Positions 17,200 through 26,065 are shown, counted from the stretch's first letter. The stretch: DNA of 64,000 nucleotides from Deferribacteres bacterium (GCA_020633675.1 JACKDE010000005.1:124001-188000); one strand, 5' to 3'. Numbers and translations are program-made. The notes: generated from the sequence alone by a model not told the origin.

Positions 17200-18183
17200 A
17201 TGGCAAAACTTTGGGCACCGCTGATAGTTGTTGCGCTGGTACTCGGTGCTTGTACTGATTCGCCGTCCCACAGCAATCCGCTCGATCCAGCCTCGCCAGA
17301 TTATTCCATCAATGGTCGCATGGCTGGCAGGATTATGACCTTCTATCAGCCCTATCAGCCAATCGCACAGGCAACCATCGAGCTGCAACCTAACGGCCTG
17401 GTCGCGCGCAGTGGTGCTGACGGCAGGTTTGTTTTTGCCGACCTTGCGCCGGATAGCTACTTTGTCTCTATTGTACAGGATGGTTTTTCGAGTCTGATGG
17501 ATACGCTGGTCATTGCACCACGTGGCGAGGTTATTCAGGACTTCCACTTGAATGGGCTGCCATTCGTGCAAGGCAGTCGCATTATTTCAAGCAAAGTGGC
17601 GACACGCGAGGCACCCAGCCCGCTGTTTTTTCTCGACATCGCGGCCGAGTTGCAGGATCCGGATGGAGCGAATGATATTTGCCGGGTTGTCTTGAATATT
17701 CCAATGCAATCGTTTCGCGATACGTTGGCGCCGGCAATTGGAGTGGGCCAGTGGCAGCGCACCTTTATCCCGGAAGAGTTGGCTTCGCTCGATATGGGCA
17801 AACTGGTTGGTGCGCCACTGCAATTCATTGTTTATGACATTCCGGGTGCGGAGGTGATTTCCCAGCCATTCTTTCTCACCCGACTCATTTCAGAAGAAGC
17901 AGAGACCATCGAGCCGATCAACGGCAATGTTGCGTTGAGTGCCCCGACGTTTCGCTGGCAGTTACCGAATATTGCTTTTTCATATACCCAGCGCCTGGAA
18001 ATCTATCGACTCGATGCGGGTTTCCCTACGCTGGTCACCGCGATCAGCAATATCCAGTCTGATGTGAAAAGCCTGCCCTATCTTGGGCGCCTATCGGCTG
18101 GCAGCTACTTTTGGACCCTGCGCATCATCGATGATTTCGGCAACAGCAGCCGTTCCAAAGAGGCCAGCTTTGTCGTGGAATAG
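17200..18183 (+). CDS. Lipoprotein with carboxypeptidase-regulatory-like domain
   Basis: 327 residues from the ATG at 17200, which starts a classical lipoprotein signal: MAKLWAP, hydrophobic core, lipobox LGAC at about residues 16-19. It is followed by a beta-sandwich of the CarboxypepD_reg type (about 38-105: 'AGRIMTFYQPYQPIAQATIEL', 'VARSGADGRFVFADLAPDSYFVSI'). The remainder is beta-rich and ends in an Ig/fibronectin-like module ('SAGSYFWTLRIIDDFGNSSRSKEASF'). An in-frame start 66 bases earlier would spoil the signal peptide. It is the first gene of an operon with a sigma-54 activator, a kinase and a DUF5683-like protein, so it may be the envelope part of a sensing or envelope-maintenance system; this is inference. 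Confidence 0.8.
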   Translation: MAKLWAPLIVVALVLGACTDSPSHSNPLDPASPDYSINGRMAGRIMTFYQPYQPIAQATIELQPNGLVARSGADGRFVFADLAPDSYFVSIVQDGFSSLMDTLVIAPRGEVIQDFHLNGLPFVQGSRIISSKVATREAPSPLFFLDIAAELQDPDGANDICRVVLNIPMQSFRDTLAPAIGVGQWQRTFIPEELASLDMGKLVGAPLQFIVYDIPGAEVISQPFFLTRLISEEAETIEPINGNVALSAPTFRWQLPNIAFSYTQRLEIYRLDAGFPTLVTAISNIQSDVKSLPYLGRLSAGSYFWTLRIIDDFGNSSRSKEASFVVE

Positions 18184-18220
18184 TGCGTTTTGTGCTGAGA
18201 AACAGGAGATTTGTTAGGAC

Positions 18221-19705
18221 ATGTCCGAAGAACTCAACGAAATAGCCGATCCGTTGTATGCGCTCTCTTCGATCAGCGAGACCATCAACACCCTCTATGA
18301 AATCGACGAATTGCTCGCCAGAATATTGGCTATTGCGCTCAAAACGGTCAATGCCGAGCGTGGCTTTATTCTAATGTCTTCAGAAGATGATCCATCGCAA
18401 TTGAGCGTGCGGGTCGCGCACAACATCGATTCTAAAGCCATCCCCGCGATGGCAACGTTTTCGCGCAGCGTGGTTGATGCCGCCATCGCTGCCGGGGAGA
18501 CACTGATCAGCTACAATCCGATCGATGATTCGCGTTTCCAAACATCGATGAGCATTGTTGATCAAAAAATTGTAGCCGCGGCCTGCTTGCCGTTGCGTAT
18601 CAAAACCCGCCGATTCGGGGCCATCTATATCGATAGCACCGAGACGCGCGGCAAATTCCGCCCGGAAATCGAACCTTTTTTGAATGCATTCGCACACCAG
18701 GCCGCCATCGCGATCGAAAATGCTCAAATGTATGACCGCCTGCGGGTAGAAAATCGACGGTTGCGCAAAGCTGTCGCGGATGCAAACGATTTTTCCGGGA
18801 TCATCGGTAAAAGCAAGGCCCTGCGGCAGGTGCAGGAAACCGTGCGCAGCGTGCTCGATACCGACGCAACCGTACTGATTCTCGGCGAAAGTGGCACAGG
18901 CAAAGAACTGATCGCACGTGCGCTGCATTACAACAGCCAAAAAGCGGAGAAGCCATTCATCGCTCTTTTTTGTGGCTCTTTGCCGGAAAGTTTACTGGAA
19001 AGCGAGCTTTTTGGCCACAAGCAGGGCGCCTTTACCGGTGCACTTCACGATAAAAAAGGTCTGTTCGAAGAAGCACAGGGAGGTACCATTTTCCTCGACG
19101 AAATTGGTGATATCAGTCCGAAAATACAGGCTTTGCTGCTGCGGGTTTTGCAGGAACGTGAAATTCGGCGAATCGGCGAATCGCAAATCCGCAAAATTGA
19201 TGTGCGTGTGGTAACCGCTACCAATAAAGACTTGCAGGAAGAAGTCAAAGCGGGCCGTTTTCGTGAAGACCTATACTATCGATTGAATGTCATTTCAATT
19301 CACATGCCGCCATTGCGTGAACGCGGCCACGATGTGATTTTGCTGGCGCAGCATTTCCTCGACCGGTTTGCCCAAAAAGCTAACCGGCAGTTTCTGGGCT
19401 TTTCCCAGGAAGCGTTGGACAGCATGCTGGCTTACGATTGGCCTGGAAACGTTCGTGAGCTGGAAAACACCATCGAGCGGGCCGTGCTGCTCGCAAAGCG
19501 CGATTACCTTCAGCCCGATGACCTACGGCTCGACCATGTCGATAGAGCGAACGGCACCCCGATGACCTTGCGCGATTTTGAAAGGCATTTCGTCGAAAAA
19601 ATCCTGCATCAAAACGATGGCAATGTAACCGAAACTGCCAAGGTTCTGGATGTATCACGGCGCTGGCTGCACTATCGTTTAAAAGAATGGCAAATTGAAT
19701 TCTGA
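18221..19705 (+). CDS. GAF-domain sigma-54-dependent transcriptional activator
   Basis: 494 residues. N-terminal GAF sensor domain (about 20-175: 'LARILAIALKTVNAERGFILM', 'AFAHQAAIAIENAQMYDRL'). Central AAA+ domain: Walker A GESGTGKE near 221, the GAFTGA loop near 269-274 that contacts sigma-54, Walker B 'GGTIFLDEIGDI', and the sensor/arginine region 'GRFREDLYYRLNVI'. C-terminal Fis-type HTH (about 450-492). It would use ATP to open sigma-54 promoters, with activity set by a ligand or partner bound to GAF. Its stop overlaps the start of the kinase gene by one base (TGATG), so the two proteins are translationally coupled. A sigma-54 promoter at 22444 just behind the operon is a likely target. 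Confidence 0.95.
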   Translation: MSEELNEIADPLYALSSISETINTLYEIDELLARILAIALKTVNAERGFILMSSEDDPSQLSVRVAHNIDSKAIPAMATFSRSVVDAAIAAGETLISYNPIDDSRFQTSMSIVDQKIVAAACLPLRIKTRRFGAIYIDSTETRGKFRPEIEPFLNAFAHQAAIAIENAQMYDRLRVENRRLRKAVADANDFSGIIGKSKALRQVQETVRSVLDTDATVLILGESGTGKELIARALHYNSQKAEKPFIALFCGSLPESLLESELFGHKQGAFTGALHDKKGLFEEAQGGTIFLDEIGDISPKIQALLLRVLQEREIRRIGESQIRKIDVRVVTATNKDLQEEVKAGRFREDLYYRLNVISIHMPPLRERGHDVILLAQHFLDRFAQKANRQFLGFSQEALDSMLAYDWPGNVRELENTIERAVLLAKRDYLQPDDLRLDHVDRANGTPMTLRDFERHFVEKILHQNDGNVTETAKVLDVSRRWLHYRLKEWQIEF

Positions 19706-21381
19706 TGCGAAAAATTGCCAACAAACAGCTTTTTGCCGAGATGAAGCGCACGCAATTCGGCGCAACCTATCGCGGCATCGACCTCGACAGCCAGCAACTG
19801 GTGCTGGTCAAAACGTTCCGGCGTCACGGCAATGTCGATGAAGCAGCCGAAGCGCGATTTGAGCGTGAAGCGCAAATTTATGCCAAAATTTCACATCCGA
19901 ATGTCGTGCGCCTGCTCGAATATGGCATCGAAGATGAACTAAAATATTTGGTTCTTGAGTATATTGAAGGTCTGACGCTGCGGCAACTGCTGAAAGCCAA
20001 CACCTCAACTCTGCCCCTGCAAATCGCACTTGTTCTGTTTCGCGATATTCTGCAGGGCCTTGCGGCGCTGCACCACAATCAAATTGTGCATCACGATCTG
20101 AAGCCGGAAAATATTTTGATTTCACGGGAAGGAATGGTCAAAATTTGCGATTTTGATTTGGCCATTGCAGGTGAGAAAAGCCATTCCAGCGGGCTAACTG
20201 GTACCCACGGCTACCTGGCGCCGGAAGTGATTCTTGGCGAAAAGGTGAATTCGGCCGCCGATATGTTCTCAGCCGGTATCGTGCTGTACGAAATGCTGAC
20301 CGGCACCCGTCCTTTCGAAGCCAACTCTTCGGGGGGCACCATGATGGCCACAGTACAGATGCCGCATCTGCCTCCGAGCAAAGTACGCGCAGATATACAC
20401 CCATTTTTTGATGAGTTATCGGCAGCGCTGCTCGAAAAAAAGTCTGAATTGCGCCCTGGCAGCAACGACGTCCTTTCCGGGCTGCAGCGGCGCATTGTGC
20501 CGGCACTCTTGCAAAAAAATGCTGACGTTATCTGTGCTTATCTTGCTGCGCCGCAAAAATTTGTTCAAGATCATTTTGACCAATTTGTGCAACAGCAGCA
20601 AAGCGATAAGGTGGCGGCACACAGGACCCGGCGTCGATTGCGCGTGGCCCTTGCTGCTGTCGCCATGGCAGTAGTTAGCGCATTTTGGATCACGTCTGGG
20701 TGGCAAATTAAGCCTGAACAAACAATTCAGGCCAGCGGGAATACGAAGCAGCTTGCTCCGGCTATTGCAAAACCACTATCGCCGGACAGCATCGCAGCAT
20801 TCGTCGGGGAAAATAAGCCCCTTGATTCGCCGACACTTGCGACTCAAACGCACACTGAGCCTTCAACGAACACCCCGAATTCTGAGGCAATTCAGGCGGT
20901 CGACGAAAAACGGTCTGCTGCACTGATTCGTGAGCCTGCGTCTGTTGTTTTAAAGCGAAACGTGGTCATTCAAAGTCAGCCCTGGGCGTTCATTTTTGTC
21001 GATGGCGATTCCATCGGCCCAACCCCAATGAGGCAGCCTCTGGTTTTGGAGCAAGGTTTCCATGAACTTCTGCTCAAGAAACCACTTTTCCCAAATCTCG
21101 CATTCAGTATCGACGTCAATGCAGGCATGCCGGACACGCTGCATTATAGCCTGTGGGAGCATGTCACCACCCTGGAGCTACAGGTCACTCCGTGGGCAGA
21201 AGTTGCCATCAACGGGTTGCCACAAGCGTTGCAAGATGGGGAGAGCGAGCTCATTTTGTCACCGGGGAAATACGAGATTTCGTTTGAGCACCCCATGCTT
21301 GGGCAGAGAAACGAAACATTGTTTTTGCAGCCGGGTGAGCGGCGGGTAGTATCGGTCAACATGTTCACGCAAACCAATTAA
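19705..21381 (+). CDS. Membrane Ser/Thr protein kinase with two PEGA domains
   Basis: 558 residues. Kinase domain about 10-265: Lys in 'LVLVKTF', 'YLVLEYIEGLTL' hinge, catalytic loop H129-H130-D131-L-K-P-E-N, metal motif D149-F150-D151 in place of DFG, and 'GTHGYLAPEV' activation segment. The glycine loop is degenerate. One membrane segment (about 314-333) follows, then two PEGA domains outside (about 419-485 and 490-556: 'SQPWAFIFVDGDSIGPTP', 'VTPWAEVAINGLP'). It would phosphorylate Ser/Thr in the cytoplasm in response to envelope events. Coupling to the sigma-54 activator suggests that protein as partner or substrate. HHD and DFD deviate from the usual motifs, but Lys and both Asp are kept, so activity is probable. 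Confidence 0.9.
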   Translation: MRKIANKQLFAEMKRTQFGATYRGIDLDSQQLVLVKTFRRHGNVDEAAEARFEREAQIYAKISHPNVVRLLEYGIEDELKYLVLEYIEGLTLRQLLKANTSTLPLQIALVLFRDILQGLAALHHNQIVHHDLKPENILISREGMVKICDFDLAIAGEKSHSSGLTGTHGYLAPEVILGEKVNSAADMFSAGIVLYEMLTGTRPFEANSSGGTMMATVQMPHLPPSKVRADIHPFFDELSAALLEKKSELRPGSNDVLSGLQRRIVPALLQKNADVICAYLAAPQKFVQDHFDQFVQQQQSDKVAAHRTRRRLRVALAAVAMAVVSAFWITSGWQIKPEQTIQASGNTKQLAPAIAKPLSPDSIAAFVGENKPLDSPTLATQTHTEPSTNTPNSEAIQAVDEKRSAALIREPASVVLKRNVVIQSQPWAFIFVDGDSIGPTPMRQPLVLEQGFHELLLKKPLFPNLAFSIDVNAGMPDTLHYSLWEHVTTLELQVTPWAEVAINGLPQALQDGESELILSPGKYEISFEHPMLGQRNETLFLQPGERRVVSVNMFTQTN

Positions 21382-21384
21382 ACT

Positions 21385-22197
21385 ATGCGATTTCAGCTTA
21401 TCAATTTCGTCTGCCCAGCTATTTTGTGCAGTTTATGCCTGCTGGTCGGACAGCCGCTTTCCGCCCAGTCCGGGACAGTTGAACGCAGCGATGAAATCCG
21501 GCGTGCATTGCAGCGGGCCGATTATCAGCTGGCTGTCGATCTTGCCGATAGCGCCATAGCCCACTTCGACAATTTTGCTCCAAAGCAACTGGCGGAAATT
21601 CATACCTTGCGCGCGTTGGTGGCTTCGGAAAAGGGAGATCGTTCACAAGTCGATGTGCATTTTCTGGCGGCTCTTCAGCTCAATCCAAATCAAAAATTGG
21701 ATACAATTTTTTTCTCACCTGCGTTACAGCAGCATTTTGAAAGCATGCGTGCGCGCCTGCCGGCTTCAGAAGCAGCAGGGCATGTCGAGACGCGTTATGT
21801 CATGGTGTCGGATCCGAGACTGACCGCGGCATGGAAATCGCTTGTGCTGCCCGGATGGGGCCAGCGCTTCAAAGGCGAAAACGCCAGGGGCAATATCTTC
21901 ACATTTGCCAGCGTCGCGCTTGCCGGGGCTGCGCTGACCAGCCATTTTTTGCGTACGTCCGCACGTGATGACTATTTCAATGCGAATGAACTGAACGTTG
22001 CTGCAGCGTACGACCGCTACAACAAATATCATCTTTTGCGCAACAACCTGGCCCTGGGATTGGGTCTGGTTTGGAGCGCCGCGATCCTCGATGCCCTCAT
22101 TTTTAAGCCAAAGCCAGGAAAAATAGCGCTGAGGCTCTCTCCACGAAAAATCAGCAATGAAAAAAATTTAACAGTTTTGGTTACTTTTTCTTTTTGA
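21385..22197 (+). CDS. DUF5683-like membrane protein with signal peptide
   Basis: 270 residues. Signal peptide ending around 'PLSAQS' (residue 29), then a helical, TPR-like part (about 35-115: 'DYQLAVDLADSAIAHF', 'HFLAALQLNP'). The membrane region opens with 'SLVLPGWGQRFKGENARG', the hallmark of DUF5683-like proteins, and contains two hydrophobic segments (about 170-190 and 217-236). Function is unknown. The spacing of 3 bp to the kinase stop places it in the same operon, and the TPR-like part may interact with the PEGA domains of the kinase in the periplasm; this is speculation from context. Confidence 0.75.
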   Translation: MRFQLINFVCPAILCSLCLLVGQPLSAQSGTVERSDEIRRALQRADYQLAVDLADSAIAHFDNFAPKQLAEIHTLRALVASEKGDRSQVDVHFLAALQLNPNQKLDTIFFSPALQQHFESMRARLPASEAAGHVETRYVMVSDPRLTAAWKSLVLPGWGQRFKGENARGNIFTFASVALAGAALTSHFLRTSARDDYFNANELNVAAAYDRYNKYHLLRNNLALGLGLVWSAAILDALIFKPKPGKIALRLSPRKISNEKNLTVLVTFSF

Positions 22198-22443
22198 TTG
22201 ATTAAAATTCTTTTTAATTGGATGCGGCCAATCTGAAAAGGCGCTTTGTCAAAAAGATAAAGCTGCTCCGATGTTGCCTAAATATGAGAAAACAGTACCA
22301 TAGCGGACACTTTTTTCATGGCATCGTCGATTTTCACTCAAATTGCACAAAGGAGTTTATCTTTTTAGAAAACATGGCTTTGACGACAACTTCGAGAACG
22401 ACTCAAACAGCGAAAAATGACTTTTAAGTAAAGTTTTAAGAGC

Positions 22444-22459
22444 TGGCAAGATGCTTGCA
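22444..22459 (+). promoter_or_regulatory. Sigma-54 promoter (-24/-12)
   Basis: TGGCAAGATGCTTGCA matches the consensus TGGCACG-N4-TTGCW with the essential GG and GC at the correct 12-nt distance; only two of the less critical positions differ. It is on the plus strand, about 250 nt after the operon that encodes a sigma-54 activator, and reads into a short unit ending at 22685. Confidence 0.75.
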
Positions 22460-22523
22460 TTAGGATAGGACCGTACATGGAATGTACAGTTAACAGGATT
22501 GAGGGACTAAACCGAGGTCTGAG

Positions 22524-22595
22524 ATGTTTGAAGTTCTCCTCATTCTCTGCGGATGCTCTTTTCTGGCATTTATGTTAGAAATGCTTGGAAAATAG
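22524..22595 (+). CDS. 23-residue hydrophobic micro-ORF in the sigma-54 transcript
   Basis: ATG at 22524, stop TAG at 22593-22595; the product MFEVLLILCGCSFLAFMLEM-LGK is strongly hydrophobic with two Cys and could be a single-span membrane peptide. A GAGG element lies about 10 nt upstream. It is the only sensible ORF between the sigma-54 promoter and the terminator. It could equally be chance within a small RNA of about 200 nt. No family is recognised. Confidence 0.35.
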   Translation: MFEVLLILCGCSFLAFMLEMLGK

Positions 22596-22635
22596 TATTT
22601 GCAGGATTTAGCCTGAACAAAAGGATTGTTTGGGG

Positions 22636-22685
22636 AAATAGCCCTTGTATCTCTAAGGAAAAGGTACAAGGGCTATTTTTATTTT
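22636..22685 (+). terminator. Strong rho-independent terminator, probably bidirectional
   Basis: A 14-bp perfect stem (22636-22649 with 22665-22678, AAATAGCCCTTGTA and its complement), followed by T-rich sequence on the plus strand. It ends the sigma-54 unit and, on the other strand, lies just after the stop of the Rrf2-type gene. Confidence 0.85.
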
Positions 22686-23152
22686 GCCAGCTTCATCCGA
22701 TTGCCGGGTTTGTTCGGCGTAATGTGATAAAGCGTCGGCGCTGGTTCGAGCAAGCTCTTCAAACTAATATTTTCCAAGACCTTATCAATGCTAACCTGAA
22801 TAATCTGCCAGAGCGATCGCACACTGCAATCCATGGAATTGCTGCAGAAATTGAGTGCGCCAGCATGATTCTCGCAAAACTCTTCATCGTATAACCTGCC
22901 ACCAAGTGCGGAGAGCACTTCGCTGAGCATGATACGGTCTGCCGGTTTGGCCAGGCTGTAGCCCCCGACATTGCCGCGAGAGCTTTTAATCAGCCCGGCG
23001 AGCCGCAGAATCCGGCATAGCTTGGCAACATTATGATTGGACAGACCTTCCAGCCGGCTGATTTCCGGAATGGAAATGCCATCAGCGCCTTCATGCTGGC
23101 CGATCTGCATCAAAATGCGCAAGCCGTATTCTTCTTGAGCTGATATCTTCAT
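22679..23152 (-). CDS. Rrf2-family transcriptional regulator, IscR/SufR-like
   Basis: 157 residues. Winged-helix DNA-binding domain at the N-terminus ('EEYGLRILMQIGQH', 'ISIPEISRLEGLSNHNVAKLCRIL', wing 'GNVGGYSLAKP') typical of Rrf2. Three Cys follow in 'EEFCENHAGALNFCSNSMDC', spaced C-x10-C-x5-C, which could ligate a Fe-S cluster as in IscR (there the first gap is shorter). It is the last gene of the suf block, 2 bp after the bacilliredoxin gene, and probably reports Fe-S status back to the sufB promoter. A regulator at the 3' end of the operon rather than at the front is less usual. Confidence 0.9.
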   Translation of the reverse strand: MKISAQEEYGLRILMQIGQHEGADGISIPEISRLEGLSNHNVAKLCRILRLAGLIKSSRGNVGGYSLAKPADRIMLSEVLSALGGRLYDEEFCENHAGALNFCSNSMDCSVRSLWQIIQVSIDKVLENISLKSLLEPAPTLYHITPNKPGNRMKLAK

Positions 23153-23154
23153 TT

Positions 23155-23694
23155 TTATCCGTTAAAAAGAGGAATTTTCGAGCCACAAGCTTTTGCGTGT
23201 ACCACCTTTTCAAACTGCTCCGGTGGGATCGACGGGCCTTCGTTGCTGCAATGTTCTTGAAACACCTGCATCAAAATTTCGGCGATTTGCTGGGCGTTCC
23301 GGCCCTCGATTTGGTAGCGATGCAGCATAAAAATCGCTTCACCATCCTTAAACAGCGCCATTGCCGGAGAGGATGGCGGAAACTCGCTTAAGTACTGCCG
23401 CCGCAAGCGATCGACCGCCGCTTTTTCCTGTCCGGCAAAAACTGTGTAGAGCTTATCCGGAATGGTTTTGTGCTGCAGAGCCAGAGATGCACCAGGGCGT
23501 GCACTACCGGCAGCGCAGCCACAAACGGAATTGATCACGATGAAGACGGATTTGCCTGCATTGTTTTGAATGGCGGCGTCGATATCTTCCGGCTCCATCA
23601 GTTCGTCAAAACCAACAGCGACAAGTTCATCGCGCATGGGTTGAACGGAGAAGGGATCGTATGTCGGCTGAAAACTCAACGGAATATTTTGCAT
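23155..23694 (-). CDS. Bacilliredoxin, BrxA/BrxB (DUF1094) family
   Basis: 179 residues, thioredoxin-like fold of the YphP/YqiW group. Seen: 'VINSVCGCAAGSARPG' with the CGC redox motif instead of CxxC, 'DAAIQNNAGKSVFIV' before it and 'PAMALFKDGEAIFMLHRYQIEGR' after it. It is longer than the typical 145 or so residues, with an added C-terminal tail. In Bacillus these proteins remove bacillithiol from mixed disulfides; whether this organism makes bacillithiol is not shown. Placement inside the suf operon suggests thiol repair or sulfur handling linked to Fe-S assembly. Confidence 0.9.
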   Translation of the reverse strand: MQNIPLSFQPTYDPFSVQPMRDELVAVGFDELMEPEDIDAAIQNNAGKSVFIVINSVCGCAAGSARPGASLALQHKTIPDKLYTVFAGQEKAAVDRLRRQYLSEFPPSSPAMALFKDGEAIFMLHRYQIEGRNAQQIAEILMQVFQEHCSNEGPSIPPEQFEKVVHAKACGSKIPLFNG

Positions 23695-23801
23695 GATTTT
23701 TCCTCGATTTCAGGGTATGATGTCATTTGTTGTTTCAAAACGGCTGCATGGACCGAACACCGTTGAAAGTGCTGCTCCGTTTTGCTTGAACCGTATTCAC
23801 T

Positions 23802-24128
23802 CTAAAACATATTCAATTCGAGCTTTGCTGCTTCGCTCATCATTTCCGGATTCCATGGTGGCTCCCACACCACTTCAACTTCCGCATCGCTCACACTGGT
23901 CATAGCCTTAACTCTGGTCTCGATTTCACCGGGCAGCGTCCCGGCTACCGGACAAGCCGGCGAGGTGAGTGTCATCAGGATTTTGATTTTGTTTTCAGGA
24001 TGAATTTCGATGTCGTAGATGAGGCCAAGATCATAAATGTTGACGGGAATTTCCGGATCGAAGCACGTTTGCAGCACCTTCACCACTTCCATTTTCAACA
24101 CGAGTTCGTCTTTGGACACTTCTGTCAT
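23802..24128 (-). CDS. MIP18/DUF59 Fe-S assembly protein (SufT-like)
   Basis: 108 residues, a complete DUF59 domain: 'VLQTCFDPEIPVNIYDLGLIYDIEI' with the reactive Cys preceding DPEIP, then 'MTLTSPACPVAGTLPGEIETRV' and the C-terminal 'VEVVWEPPWNPEMMSEAAKLEL'. Such proteins help mature or transfer Fe-S clusters. It lies between sufU and the bacilliredoxin gene, in the same orientation, and continues the suf operon. Confidence 0.92.
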   Translation of the reverse strand: MTEVSKDELVLKMEVVKVLQTCFDPEIPVNIYDLGLIYDIEIHPENKIKILMTLTSPACPVAGTLPGEIETRVKAMTSVSDAEVEVVWEPPWNPEMMSEAAKLELNMF

Positions 24129-24160
24129 GGCTTTTCCTTTAAGAATGTAATGCAGGTCGC

Positions 24161-24616
24161 TTACTCAGTCGATACAATGGCTTGCTCTTCTTTTGAATTC
24201 AGCGCGGCCATCACCGTGTGCCAGGAGAGCGTAGCACATTTTGCCCGCGACGGATAGTCACGCACGCCGGCAAAAACAGCGAGTTTACCCAACTCAAGCA
24301 TGTCTGGCTCGACTTTTCCGGTCACAAGTCCCTTGAATTTTTCGAACAACGCTTTCACTTCTTCGACCGTTTTATTTTTGACAATCGTGGTCATCACCGA
24401 AGCCGAAGCTTTTGAAATTGCACAGCCAGAACCTTCAAAGCCAATATCAACAATCTTTCCATCCTCCACCTGCAAATAGACATTGATTTTATCGCCGCAC
24501 AGGGGATTGTAGCCTTCTGCGCTGTGGCTGGCAGGATCAAGTTTATGAAAATTTTTCGGATTTTTGTTATGATCCAGGATAATTTCCTGGTAGAGGTCTC
24601 TTAAATCGGTGTCCAT
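24161..24616 (-). CDS. sufU: Fe-S cluster assembly scaffold/sulfur acceptor SufU
   Basis: 151 residues of the NifU/IscU N-terminal family. Seen: the three Cys of the zinc/cluster site in 'NPLCGDKINVYL', 'EGSGCAISKASAS' and 'RAKCATLSWHTV', and the SufU-type insertion before the third Cys ('FKGLVTGKVEPDMLELGKLAVF'). In Bacillus SufU receives sulfur from SufS. The gene follows sufS in the operon at a distance of 174 bp, where no structure was seen, and is followed by the DUF59 gene. Confidence 0.93.
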   Translation of the reverse strand: MDTDLRDLYQEIILDHNKNPKNFHKLDPASHSAEGYNPLCGDKINVYLQVEDGKIVDIGFEGSGCAISKASASVMTTIVKNKTVEEVKALFEKFKGLVTGKVEPDMLELGKLAVFAGVRDYPSRAKCATLSWHTVMAALNSKEEQAIVSTE

Positions 24617-24790
24617 GTTTTATTGTCTTTCAGTTAGATAGACTGCTTAAGGTCTTTTTAGGCGTTCAGTCCGCTTCAAGTAGTCTTTAAAAGCGGTTTG
24701 CCGATTAAAACCAAGCTCTCTTTTTATGTCCTAACGGCCTGCAGCCTAAAAACCTGCTCCACTCCTCTCAAGTTTATCTGAATCCCGAGG

Positions 24791-26065
24791 CTATTGAAAC
24801 ATGCGAACAACTTTGTGCAGCGCCTCGACCAGCCTGTCAATCTCTTCTTTGGTATTGTAAAACGCAAATGAGGCCCGCGACGTCGCCGGAATGTGAAAAC
24901 GATCCATCACGGGTTGCGTGCAGTGGTGGCCGGTACGAATCGCGATGCCCTCGCGATCGAGAATGGTGCCGACGTCGTGCGGATGCACACTTTCGAGCAC
25001 AAACGAAACCACGCTGGCTTTGTGCTGTGCCGTGCCGACGATGCGCAAACCATCGACTTTTTGCAGCGCCTCGGTCGCACAATTCAGCAAATCGTTTTCA
25101 TATGCTTCAATTTGGGGATAACCGATCTGACCGACGTAGTCGAGAGCTTTTGCCATGGCGATACCGCCGGAAATATGTGGTGTACCGGCTTCGAATTTAT
25201 AAGGCAGATCATTGTATATCGTCTTTTCCAGCGTGACGGACTTGATCATATCGCCGCCACCCTGGTACGGTGGCATGGCGTCGAGCCATTTTTCCTTGCC
25301 GTATAAAGCACCGATACCGGTTGGCCCGAAAACTTTGTGCCCGGAAAAAGCATAGAAGTCGACATCGAGCGCCTGCACGTCAATTGGGGTGTGTGGCGCT
25401 GCCTGTGCACCATCCACTACCACTACCGCGCCGACCTGATGCGCCATTTGAATGATTTTTTCTATCGGATTGATGGTTCCGAGCGAATTGGAAATGTGGC
25501 CAAATGCGACCAGTTTGGTTTTAGCGCTCAACAAACTCGCATATTCGTCCATCATCAATTCGCCGTGGTCATCAATCGGCACAACACGCAGCTGCGCACC
25601 TTTTTCTTCACACAGGATTTGCCAAGGGACAATATTTGAGTGATGATCCATGGTGGTGATGATGACTTCATCACCTTGTTGAATAAATCGGCGTCCATAC
25701 GAGTGCGCCACCAGATTGATACCTTCGGTTGCGCCGCGCGTGAAAATGATTTCTTCAGTCGATGCAGCATTTAAAAAGGAACGTACGCATTCACGCGCCT
25801 GCTCATAAGCCTGGGTTGCGACTTCGCTCAGATAGTAGACACCGCGATGAATATTGGCATTTTGAGCTTGATAATAGTGCGAAATCGCATCGATCACAAC
25901 TTTTGGCTTTTGCGAGGTCGCAGCATTATCGAGATAGGCGAGTGGCTTTCCATGGATGCGTTGATGCAGAATCGGAAAATCGGCGCGGATGCGCTCCACG
26001 TCAAAAAGCTTATGATTTTTTCCGATCGCAATCGTCCGGTCATCCATTTCAATCGTTTCAGCCAT
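24791..26065 (-). CDS. sufS: Cysteine desulfurase SufS
   Basis: 424 residues, class V aminotransferase fold, PLP-dependent. It releases sulfur from cysteine for Fe-S assembly. Seen: 'YLDNAATSQKP' near residue 45, 'FTRGATEGINLVAHSYG', the PLP lysine in 'FSGHKVFGPTGIGAL', and the catalytic Cys382 in 'RTGHHCTQP', in the short active-site loop of the SufS (group II) type. N-terminal extension of about 20 residues before the usual start of the family. It lies between sufD (187 bp upstream) and sufU. Confidence 0.95.
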   Translation of the reverse strand: MAETIEMDDRTIAIGKNHKLFDVERIRADFPILHQRIHGKPLAYLDNAATSQKPKVVIDAISHYYQAQNANIHRGVYYLSEVATQAYEQARECVRSFLNAASTEEIIFTRGATEGINLVAHSYGRRFIQQGDEVIITTMDHHSNIVPWQILCEEKGAQLRVVPIDDHGELMMDEYASLLSAKTKLVAFGHISNSLGTINPIEKIIQMAHQVGAVVVVDGAQAAPHTPIDVQALDVDFYAFSGHKVFGPTGIGALYGKEKWLDAMPPYQGGGDMIKSVTLEKTIYNDLPYKFEAGTPHISGGIAMAKALDYVGQIGYPQIEAYENDLLNCATEALQKVDGLRIVGTAQHKASVVSFVLESVHPHDVGTILDREGIAIRTGHHCTQPVMDRFHIPATSRASFAFYNTKEEIDRLVEALHKVVRMFQ

